DNA from: Candidatus Aminicenantota bacterium
GTDB lineage: Bacteria; Acidobacteriota; Aminicenantia; UBA2199
Reading direction: 5' to 3'
Assembly: GCA_030620255.1 (NCBI GenBank)
Contig: JAUXFB010000014.1
Span: 1 to 11,160, forward strand
DNA: 11,160 nucleotides
A model generated the notes under the pieces. It saw only the letters and a program-made list of their open reading frames with translations. It was not told where the DNA came from and searched no databases. Shown here in pieces: positions 1 through 6,004 of the stretch. Made by a program: the position numbers and the translations under genes. Position 1 is the stretch's first letter; each line of letters starts with the position of its first letter.

Positions 1-1
1 A

Positions 2-1753
2 ATGTTTGGATGGTGTGGGAAGATTTTAAAAATAGACTTAAGCTCTAAAAAATATGACATATTAAATCCAGACATCAATATATTAAAAAAATATATTGGA
101 GGTAAAGGGCTTGCAGGTTATTATCTCAAAGATCACATTACTTTGAACTGGCATGACCCTGATATGCCTTTGATCTTTTTTACTGGTCCATTGGTTAACA
201 CTATCTCTCCCACATCCGGACGCATGACTATTATGTCAAAATCACCCTTAACAGGAACAATAGGAGACTCTTCAGTAGGAGGAAGCTTTGGTTTTTCCTT
301 AAAAAGAGCTGGATTTGACGGAATTATTATTACTGGAAAAAGCTTTGATCCATGTGGAATTGAAATAAATAACAAAAACATTACATTTACAAATGCATCT
401 TCATTATCTGACCTAACAGTAAACGAAATAAATAATTTAATTAAACATAAAGGCTCCACTGCTGTTTCTGGACCTGCTGCTGAAAATGGCGTGCTTTTTT
501 CAAATATAGTTATAGATAATCATTATTTTGCTGGACGAAATGGCTTAGGGCTTCTATTTTCCTCAAAAGGGTTGAAATATATTACAGTAAAAGGAACAGG
601 TAAAACAAAAACATATGATAAAGAATCTTTAAAAAAAGCAAGGCAGGATATTTTTCGATTAACTTTTGCTTCTCCTGTTCTTATGGGAGAACTTGGTATA
701 TCAAATTTTGGAACTGCTGCTTTATATGACCTTATAGATAATAGAAGAATGATGCCAACTGATAATTTCAGAAAAACACATTTTAATAATGCTTGTTCAA
801 TGAATGCATATACTTATAAAAAGAAATTTAACCCAAAAAAACAAGGTTGCCTGGGTTGTCACATATTATGCAAATATATAACAAAAGATGGATTAAGCAT
901 ACCTGAATTTGAAACAATGTCCCATTTCAGTGCTTTAATTAATAACAACAATATTTCAGTTGTAATGGAGGCAAACAAAATTTGCAATGAAATGGGCATG
1001 GATACTATCTCTGCTGGTGCAACTATTGCATGTTATATAGAAATCTCAAACAAAAAACTTTCAGGTTCAGATATCATCTCTATTTTAAAAAAAATTGGAT
1101 ATGGAAAAGGAATAGGGAATGAACTTAGCAAAGGAGCTTTTAGATTCGCTGAGTCAAAAGGCAAACCAGAATCAGCAATTACAGTTAAAAAATTGGAACT
1201 TCCAGCTTATGATCCACGCGGAGCTTTAGGAATGGCGCTTGCATATGCAACTTCAACAAGAGGCGGCTGCCACCTTCGTTCATATCCTATTTCACATGAA
1301 ATATTGAGAAAACCAGTTTCAACAGATAGATTTACATTCAGCGGAAAAGCAAGAATAATTAAAATCCAGGAAGATTTGAATGCAATAATTGACTCTTTAA
1401 CTGCATGCAAATTTATTTTCTTTGCAGCCACTTTAGAAGAATTTTCAAAGGTTTATACATCAATTACTGGAATTGAAACATCAGCTCAGGATTTGCTAAA
1501 AATAGGTGAAAGAATATATTACAACGAAAAAATAATGAATTCTTTGAACGGATTTACAAAAAAGGATGATGATCTTGCATCTCGATTTTTCAAATATCCT
1601 GGAACCAGTGGCAATAATATAGATATTCCCCCTATTAATAGATCTGATTTTATTAAAACACTTGAAAATTATTACAAAATCAGAGGGCTTGATATAAATG
1701 GTATTCCTACAAAAGAAAAATCAAAAGAATTGGAGCTTGAATGGAAAAATTAA
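2..1753 (+). CDS. aldehyde ferredoxin oxidoreductase (AOR) family protein
   Basis: This is a tungsten- or molybdenum-pterin oxidoreductase of the AOR family, 583 residues, close to the usual 580-620. Family members are cytoplasmic and oxidise aldehydes to acids, passing electrons to ferredoxin. The N-terminus (FGWCGKILKIDLS, then IGGKGLAGY at 32-40) matches the family start. A pterin-binding-type segment AGRNGLG lies at 177-183. The [4Fe-4S] ligands are visible as C283-x2-C286-x3-C290 plus a distal C469 in DSLTACKF. Other family blocks are PEFET (301-305), MGMDTIS (331-337), DPRGALGMALAYATS (404-418) and GGCHLR (421-426). The ATG is the second base of the window, so no ribosome binding site can be seen and an upstream start cannot be excluded, although the family alignment favours this one. 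Its last 13 bases overlap the next gene. The exact aldehyde, and W versus Mo, cannot be read from sequence. Confidence 0.93.
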   Translation: MFGWCGKILKIDLSSKKYDILNPDINILKKYIGGKGLAGYYLKDHITLNWHDPDMPLIFFTGPLVNTISPTSGRMTIMSKSPLTGTIGDSSVGGSFGFSLKRAGFDGIIITGKSFDPCGIEINNKNITFTNASSLSDLTVNEINNLIKHKGSTAVSGPAAENGVLFSNIVIDNHYFAGRNGLGLLFSSKGLKYITVKGTGKTKTYDKESLKKARQDIFRLTFASPVLMGELGISNFGTAALYDLIDNRRMMPTDNFRKTHFNNACSMNAYTYKKKFNPKKQGCLGCHILCKYITKDGLSIPEFETMSHFSALINNNNISVVMEANKICNEMGMDTISAGATIACYIEISNKKLSGSDIISILKKIGYGKGIGNELSKGAFRFAESKGKPESAITVKKLELPAYDPRGALGMALAYATSTRGGCHLRSYPISHEILRKPVSTDRFTFSGKARIIKIQEDLNAIIDSLTACKFIFFAATLEEFSKVYTSITGIETSAQDLLKIGERIYYNEKIMNSLNGFTKKDDDLASRFFKYPGTSGNNIDIPPINRSDFIKTLENYYKIRGLDINGIPTKEKSKELELEWKN

Positions 1754-2898
1754 TACAAAAATATAATGATAAACTCTTTAAGCACGGGTTAACAGAAAAA
1801 GATGCACCTTTAATTGGAACATTAGATGCTGAAATAATCTGGAATAAAACTAATAAAACAACTAATATATTAGAAAAACTATTTAAAACTTTAAACATTA
1901 ATTCTATAATATTTTCAGAACCTGCTGAACCATATAAAACAATCATTGAATATCTTACAAAAACATCAAGCGGTATTATATATCCTGAAGATTGTGAAAC
2001 AAGAACATTTCTTCATGAGCTTCCATACACTAAAAATTTTGATGTTCAAACCATAACTAATATACTAAAAGAGAGAAAGAGCCTGATCATTCCAGATTAT
2101 GGAATTATTACATTCGGTACAGTGAGCCCAGAGCAAGCTTTTGTAACATTCAGCTCAGTATGTTTTGCAGTATATATTAAATTTTTTTCAGATTATTTAG
2201 AACATAAAAAACATAAAACAATTACCAATGAAGAAGAGAAAACATTCAATAAAGTTACTTTAATGATAAATCCATATCCTGAGTTTTCTTTTTCTTTAAT
2301 GAAAGGCCCTTTTAATAAAGAACAAGTATACAAAGCTATGGATGAAGCAGGTAAAATAACCGTAAAATCAAGACTGGTCGATTCTTACTTTGGAAATATA
2401 TCATACCTTATTGATAATATTATACATATAAGTCAAACAGGCAGTTCTCTTGATGAATTAGATGGCTACATTGACACATGCCCGATTGACAATTCTTCAT
2501 GTGCAGGAATAACAGCATCCAGTGAGTTTTCCGCACACAAACAAATTTATTTAGATATAAACAAAACAGCTATTCTTCATGGACACCCAAAATTTTCAGT
2601 CATATTATCAATGGATTGTAATCAACGAGATATGTGTAAATATAAAAACCAATGTCACACAAAATGCCCATATAAACGATTTGTAAATGATATTCCAATA
2701 GTTCCAGGAGAAGTTGGCACAGGGCCTTATGGCCTATACAAAACTATACCTTCTGCAATAAAGGGGAAAAGAGGTGTTATTGTTTATGGTCATGGTGTTT
2801 TCACTGCTTGCGAAAAGGATTTCAATGAAGCATTTAATAATTTACTCTCTATTGAAAAGATGTGCAAGCAAGAGTATTTTAAAAGGGTTAATATATGA
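1741..2898 (+). CDS. two-domain class II aldolase/adducin-like protein with Cys-rich insert
   Basis: The C-terminal half (about 195-380) is a class II aldolase/adducin fold. It has FGNISY (217-222), SQTGSSLDEL (231-240), SSEFSAH (260-266, acidic catalytic position), the zinc-ligand pair HGH (280-282) and a late YGHG (349-352) supplying a third His. Family members cleave sugar phosphates by a metal-dependent retro-aldol reaction, typically giving dihydroxyacetone phosphate and an aldehyde. Between the zinc motifs sits a Cys-rich stretch, C293-x5-C299-x5-C305-x3-C309, not present in classical fuculose- or ribulose-phosphate aldolases. The N-terminal half (about 55-155) resembles a worn second aldolase domain (TRTFLHELP, then PDYGIITFGTVSPEQAF) without the HxH pair. 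The ATG lies inside the end of the AOR gene, with GGAG at 1732-1735 five bases upstream. The stop shares ATGA with the next gene. Substrate unknown; the family call is firm for the C-terminal half and tentative for the N-terminal half. Confidence 0.82.
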   Translation: MEKLIQKYNDKLFKHGLTEKDAPLIGTLDAEIIWNKTNKTTNILEKLFKTLNINSIIFSEPAEPYKTIIEYLTKTSSGIIYPEDCETRTFLHELPYTKNFDVQTITNILKERKSLIIPDYGIITFGTVSPEQAFVTFSSVCFAVYIKFFSDYLEHKKHKTITNEEEKTFNKVTLMINPYPEFSFSLMKGPFNKEQVYKAMDEAGKITVKSRLVDSYFGNISYLIDNIIHISQTGSSLDELDGYIDTCPIDNSSCAGITASSEFSAHKQIYLDINKTAILHGHPKFSVILSMDCNQRDMCKYKNQCHTKCPYKRFVNDIPIVPGEVGTGPYGLYKTIPSAIKGKRGVIVYGHGVFTACEKDFNEAFNNLLSIEKMCKQEYFKRVNI

Positions 2899-3965
2899 GC
2901 AATTATTATAAAAAAATATCCTCAATAAAAGGGATTAACAGAAGAAAATTTATAAAATCAAGCGCTACAATAGCAATATCTGGATTGACTTCTTCCTTTC
3001 TGTTTCTGCATTGTAAAAACAAAGAAACTCCTCCAGGTTTTGAACCTAAATATCTAAAACTGCACAGAAACGGAGAATTGAAAAAAAGAGGCAAGGAATT
3101 ATGGGAAATTATGAACATATGCAAACTTTGCCCAAGAGAATGTGAAACTAACAGGCTCAAAGGAAATGAAGGATTCTGCAATGCTTCTTCTCAGCTTGAG
3201 GTTTCTGCATTTAACCCTCATTTTGGAGAAGAAAGATCACTCGTGGGAAGGGGTGGCTCAGGTACCATATTCTTCACCAACTGCGGACTTAGATGCGTAT
3301 TTTGCATAAACTGGCAGACCAGCCAGGAGGGAATCGGGGAACCTCAGAGCATTGAAAAACTCGCAAACATGATGCTCAAACTTCAAAAAATTGGCTGCCA
3401 CAATATTAATCTCGTTACACCCACTCACTACTCTCCTCACATTATTCTGGCATTAGATATAGCAGCTGCTAATGGTTTAAGGCTCCCTCTGGTTTATAAT
3501 ACATGCGGGTGGGAACGCCTTGATGTTTTGAAAAAGCTTGATGGTATCGTTGATATTTACCTGCCAGATTTCAAATATTCTGATAAAAAAATGGCTGCTA
3601 AATACTCATCTGAAGCAGCCTCTTATCCTGAAATTTCAAAAGCAGCTCTGCTTGAAATGCACCACCAGGTTGGTGTTGCAAAACCTGCAGCTAATGGACT
3701 AATGTATTCAGGGTTGATGATACGCCACCTGGTTATGCCAAACAATGTTAGTGGAACCAGAGAAGTAGTAGAATGGATTGCTCAAAACCTTCCCAAAGAT
3801 ACATACCTTAACCTGATGTCCCAGTACAGACCTGTATATAAAGCACGTAAATATCCCAAAATTTCCAGGAGAATAACGCGAAAAGAATATAAAGATGCAG
3901 TAAGCAGAGCAAAAGAAGTGGGCCTTAGCAACCTGAATATCCAGGGATATCACTGGTTAATCTGA
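2895..3965 (+). CDS. PflX-type radical SAM protein with Tat signal
   Basis: This is a radical SAM protein of the PflX (COG1313, 'putative pyruvate formate-lyase activating enzyme') type, 356 residues. The SAM-cluster motif is C130-x3-C134-x2-C137, preceded by GSGTIFFTNC. Family blocks follow: HNINLVTPTH (169-178), LPLVYNT (197-203), VDIYLPDFKY (219-228), IRHLVMP (276-282) and LMSQYRP (307-313). A second cysteine set, C76-x2-C79-x3-C83 and C95, precedes the core and could hold another metal or cluster. Unusually, the protein starts with a twin-arginine signal: NRRKFIK at 15-21, then a hydrophobic stretch to about 39 and Cys40. FLHC is a poor lipobox. No pyruvate formate-lyase is nearby, so activase activity is not supported here. 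The ATG overlaps the upstream stop (ATGA, 2895-2898), with only a weak GGG at 2885-2887 as ribosome binding site, which implies translational coupling. Confidence 0.9.
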   Translation: MSNYYKKISSIKGINRRKFIKSSATIAISGLTSSFLFLHCKNKETPPGFEPKYLKLHRNGELKKRGKELWEIMNICKLCPRECETNRLKGNEGFCNASSQLEVSAFNPHFGEERSLVGRGGSGTIFFTNCGLRCVFCINWQTSQEGIGEPQSIEKLANMMLKLQKIGCHNINLVTPTHYSPHIILALDIAAANGLRLPLVYNTCGWERLDVLKKLDGIVDIYLPDFKYSDKKMAAKYSSEAASYPEISKAALLEMHHQVGVAKPAANGLMYSGLMIRHLVMPNNVSGTREVVEWIAQNLPKDTYLNLMSQYRPVYKARKYPKISRRITRKEYKDAVSRAKEVGLSNLNIQGYHWLI

Positions 3966-4015
3966 TTCTGACAATAATATTAATAGTTTTAATAATTATT
4001 TTAATTACTATAATC
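3966..4015. other. convergent intergenic region
   Basis: Fifty bases separate the ends of the radical SAM gene (plus) and the lipoprotein gene (minus). The stretch is almost pure A/T, with a small palindrome AATAATTATT at 3991-4000 and imperfect TAGT/ACTA arms at 3984-3987 and 4007-4010. No GC-rich stem followed by a T tract is visible, so an intrinsic terminator is not called, even though transcription from both sides must end here. Confidence 0.4.
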
Positions 4016-4672
4016 TTACTTGCTGTTGGAGATATTTGTCCATCCTTTTTTCACTGACACTGCTGTCGTTCTGTTAGCGGTTGTACTTGTAGTTGTATGT
4101 GGACTGCTAAAACTAAGGTCTACAGAGGTTTCACAATCATGCTGCCTTACACCATCCTTTTGACAATGATCGTCAACATTAAAACCATTTAATTCATCAA
4201 ATCCGTCAATAACCGGTGAACCGGGATCATCTTTTCCGCTCACATATAAATAGGAGACAATTGAGCCCGACCATTCTGTACAAAGCATTTTTACATTTGT
4301 TTTGTTATTTGCAAATTGTAAATAATCCCAGTCAAAATATTCCTGTTTTACAGGTAGAGAGGTAGTAGTGATTGTTATATCAAAGGAAAAAGTTTTATCC
4401 AAAATAGCATCTTCACATGTTGACGCCATTGTGGCAGTTCCCCCAAAAGAATAATTTTCATTATTCTTTACTACATTTCCAATGGTAAGTTTTCTGATTC
4501 CAGTTGAATTGAGCCCTTTATAAGTCACAGTGATCCTTATGGTAATACTTGTATAATTGCCATAATCCTTTTCTCGGTCTCCGATAAGGTCTTCAACAAC
4601 TTTGCACCCGGAAGAGAGAAGAAATATAATAATTGAAACAAATAAAAAAATAATTGAAATTTTTTTAATCAT
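4016..4672 (-). CDS. putative lipoprotein of unknown function
   Basis: I do not recognise this 218-residue protein. It begins with a basic tip (MIKK), a strongly hydrophobic segment at about 5-19 and LSSGC ending at Cys23, which reads as a type II (lipoprotein) signal. The mature protein would be membrane-anchored, in the periplasm or on the outer membrane. The rest is rich in Thr, Ser and beta-type alternation (TSITIRITVTY at 41-51), suggesting a beta-sandwich-like domain. Four further cysteines (C86, C131, C170, C180) could pair as disulfides. The C-terminus has a Thr/Ser-rich tail (TTTSTTANRTTAVS, 193-206). The start is fixed by a perfect AGGAGG at 4677-4682, four bases from the ATG, and a sigma70-like promoter lies upstream. 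It is followed convergently by the radical SAM gene. No link to its neighbours is evident. Confidence 0.72.
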   Translation of the reverse strand: MIKKISIIFLFVSIIIFLLSSGCKVVEDLIGDREKDYGNYTSITIRITVTYKGLNSTGIRKLTIGNVVKNNENYSFGGTATMASTCEDAILDKTFSFDITITTTSLPVKQEYFDWDYLQFANNKTNVKMLCTEWSGSIVSYLYVSGKDDPGSPVIDGFDELNGFNVDDHCQKDGVRQHDCETSVDLSFSSPHTTTSTTANRTTAVSVKKGWTNISNSK

Positions 4673-4676
4673 AGTT

Positions 4677-4682
4677 CCTCCT
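4677..4682 (-). promoter_or_regulatory. ribosome binding site of the lipoprotein gene
   Basis: AGGAGG on the minus strand, four bases before the ATG at 4672. It is the full consensus Shine-Dalgarno and supports the chosen start and active translation of this otherwise unrecognised gene. Confidence 0.8.
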
Positions 4683-4724
4683 ACATTAATTATATAAGCA
4701 CATTCCTTAATACTTTACAGCTCT

Positions 4725-4753
4725 ATGATACTGAGAGGAAATTAGTATGTCAA
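4725..4753 (-). promoter_or_regulatory. sigma70-like promoter of the lipoprotein gene
   Basis: On the minus strand TTGACA (4748-4753) is followed after exactly 17 bases by TATCAT (4725-4730), an 11 of 12 match to the sigma70 consensus. It starts three bases after the nfu stop codon. The predicted start point is near 4718, giving a leader of about 45 bases. The lipoprotein can therefore be expressed independently of nadA-nfu. Confidence 0.7.
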
Positions 4754-4755
4754 GC

Positions 4756-4992
4756 TTATTGATCAGCTAATCTTACTTCTTTTATTTCAGGTATTTGTTC
4801 CTTTACAACCTTTTCTATATACCCCTTTATTGTTATCATGCTCATAGGACAACCATGACAGGCTCCTCTTAATCTTACAAGAACAACCTTTTCATCCTCT
4901 AAAACATCAACAAATTCTATATCACCTCCATCAGCCTGAAGTGCAGGTCTGACTGTTTCTATAACTGAACTTACCCTTTCTTTCAAATCCAT
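4756..4992 (-). CDS. NifU C-terminal (Nfu) domain protein
   Basis: This 78-residue protein is a stand-alone NifU C-terminal (Nfu) domain. It carries the family hallmarks RPALQADGGDIEFVDV (15-30) and GACHGCP (43-49), whose C45-x2-C48 holds a labile [4Fe-4S] cluster shared between two monomers for transfer to client enzymes. The domain is complete, with no scaffold (IscU) or A-type domain attached. It starts nine bases after the nadA stop. Its Shine-Dalgarno AGGAG (4998-5002) directly abuts that stop, which implies co-transcription and coupled translation with nadA. NadA needs a [4Fe-4S] cluster, so a role in maturing or repairing NadA is a reasonable inference; general Fe-S delivery is equally possible. 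Confidence 0.93.
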   Translation of the reverse strand: MDLKERVSSVIETVRPALQADGGDIEFVDVLEDEKVVLVRLRGACHGCPMSMITIKGYIEKVVKEQIPEIKEVRLADQ

Positions 4993-5001
4993 TTTAACTC
5001 C

Positions 5002-5907
5002 TTATATATATCTTAACATTTTATTCAAAGCATTATAAGCTCTTTGCAATATTGATTCTTCAATATTAATTTCATATTGATTTTTTTCTAAAGAATTGAA
5101 TATATCTATTAATGCTGTTCTTTTCATATTTGAACAGATTTTTGGTTTTACAGCAGGATAAAACTCCTTTTCTGGATTCTCCCTCTTCAATCTCTCAATT
5201 AAACCCTGTTCCGTAATAATCACAAACTGTTTTTTGTCTGATTTTTTCGCATACTTTAGCATACCACTTGTTGAAAAAACCTTATCAGCTAGATTTATCA
5301 CCTCCATTCTCGCCTCTGGATGAACAAGGAATTCAGCTTCTGGATAAAAGTTTCTCATTTCCTCTATCTCCTCTTTTTTTATCCTGTCATGAACATAACA
5401 ATAACCTTCAAATAAGATTATCTTTTTCTCAGGAACCATTTTCCCTACATAAGTTCCAAGATTCCTATCAGGTATAAATATAACTTCATCAGCATCTATA
5501 TTTTTTACAACAGACACAGCATTTGCAGATGTACAACACACATCACTCTCAGCTTTAATATCAACACTTGAATTTACATAAGTTACAACCTTCGCATTTT
5601 TATGCTCCTGTTTTAATTCTTTCAATTCATCCACAGTTATCATATCAGCCATCGGGCATCCTGCATCAAGACGTGGTAATAATACTATTTTTTGGGGAGA
5701 TAAAATCTTAGCAGTCTCTGCCATAAACTTAACTCCTGCAAAAACTATCATTTTATTACCTGTTTTTGAAGCAATCTTACTAAGCTCAAGTGAATCTCCA
5801 AGATAATCAGCTATTAATTGAACTTCTTCTATTTGATAATTATGTGCTAAAATTACTGCATTTTTTGCGCTTTTTAATTTATCTATTTTTCGTTTTAAAT
5901 CTTCCAT
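5002..5907 (-). CDS. nadA: quinolinate synthase NadA
   Basis: NadA condenses iminosuccinate with dihydroxyacetone phosphate to quinolinate in de novo NAD synthesis, in the cytoplasm. From the ATG at 5907 the protein is 301 residues, typical of the short NadA form. The three [4Fe-4S] ligands are visible: C84 in DAGCPMAD, C170 in GYCYVH and C258 in KICSNMK. Also present are the AHNYQ motif (21-25), VNSS (111-114), DVCCTSANA (122-130) and HPEAR (196-200). The reading frame extends upstream to a TTG at 5922, but that codon has no Shine-Dalgarno and lies upstream of the predicted transcription start, whereas AGGA at 5915-5918 sits seven bases before the ATG. No nadB, nadX or nadC is in the window; nfu follows in the same operon. 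Confidence 0.96.
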   Translation of the reverse strand: MEDLKRKIDKLKSAKNAVILAHNYQIEEVQLIADYLGDSLELSKIASKTGNKMIVFAGVKFMAETAKILSPQKIVLLPRLDAGCPMADMITVDELKELKQEHKNAKVVTYVNSSVDIKAESDVCCTSANAVSVVKNIDADEVIFIPDRNLGTYVGKMVPEKKIILFEGYCYVHDRIKKEEIEEMRNFYPEAEFLVHPEARMEVINLADKVFSTSGMLKYAKKSDKKQFVIITEQGLIERLKRENPEKEFYPAVKPKICSNMKRTALIDIFNSLEKNQYEINIEESILQRAYNALNKMLRYI

Positions 5908-5914
5908 TTCTAGT

Positions 5915-5918
5915 TCCT
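5915..5918 (-). promoter_or_regulatory. ribosome binding site deciding the nadA start
   Basis: On the minus strand AGGA is seven bases before the ATG at 5905-5907. The competing upstream TTG (5920-5922) has only A/T-rich sequence before it. This makes the ATG the likelier start and shortens the protein by five residues. Confidence 0.65.
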
Positions 5919-5923
5919 GCAAG

Positions 5924-5952
5924 ATTTTATTATAATTTTCTTAAATCGTCAA
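5924..5952 (-). promoter_or_regulatory. sigma70-like promoter of nadA-nfu
   Basis: On the minus strand TTGACG (5947-5952), a 17-base spacer and TAAAAT (5924-5929) form a good sigma70-like promoter. The predicted start point near 5917-5918 falls on the Shine-Dalgarno, giving a leader of only about 10 bases. An alternative -10, TATAAT at 5929-5934, has no convincing -35. Confidence 0.6.
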
Positions 5953-5960
5953 CATTTATA

Positions 5961-5989
5961 TTGACCAAAACTGTTTCAAATATTATAAT
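5961..5989 (+). promoter_or_regulatory. sigma70-like promoter of the aminotransferase gene
   Basis: TTGACC (5961-5966), a 17-base spacer and TATAAT (5984-5989) match the sigma70 consensus at 11 of 12 positions. The -35 box lies only eight bases from the -35 of the opposing nadA promoter. The predicted start point, about 5996, is inside the GAGGAGG ribosome binding site (5994-6000). Confidence 0.7.
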
Positions 5990-6004
5990 CATTGAGGAGG
6001 TATT

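Noticed and set aside
3000..3014. Lipobox ending at Cys40 of the radical SAM protein
   Set aside because: FLHC has His directly before the Cys, where lipoboxes need a small residue, so lipidation is not supported.
2906..3181. Minus-strand open frame of 91 codons within the radical SAM gene
   Set aside because: It lies entirely antisense to a well-supported gene, has no ribosome binding site of note, and its composition is that of a shadow frame. The same applies to antisense frames at 133-459, 1207-1431, 1707-1946, 3258-3440, 3708-3953, 7836-8024, 8192-8404, 9266-9487 and 10638-10916.
2895..3965. Calling the radical SAM protein a pyruvate formate-lyase activase or AmrS of the AmmeMemoRadiSam system
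   Set aside because: No pyruvate formate-lyase, Memo or AMMECR1 gene is nearby, and the conserved blocks fit the PflX-type family, whose function is not settled.
3984..4010. Bidirectional terminator between the convergent genes
   Set aside because: The arms are short, A/T-only and imperfect, with no GC-rich stem; it is not distinguishable from background in this AT-rich DNA.
5268..5477. Plus-strand open frames inside nadA (5268-5477 and 5790-6059)
   Set aside because: They overlap nadA or the aminotransferase start in other frames and encode low-complexity Phe/Leu-rich sequence without motifs.
5920..5922. TTG as the nadA start, adding five residues
   Set aside because: It has no Shine-Dalgarno and would lie upstream of the predicted transcription start. 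The ATG at 5907 has AGGA at proper spacing and gives the usual NadA N-terminus.
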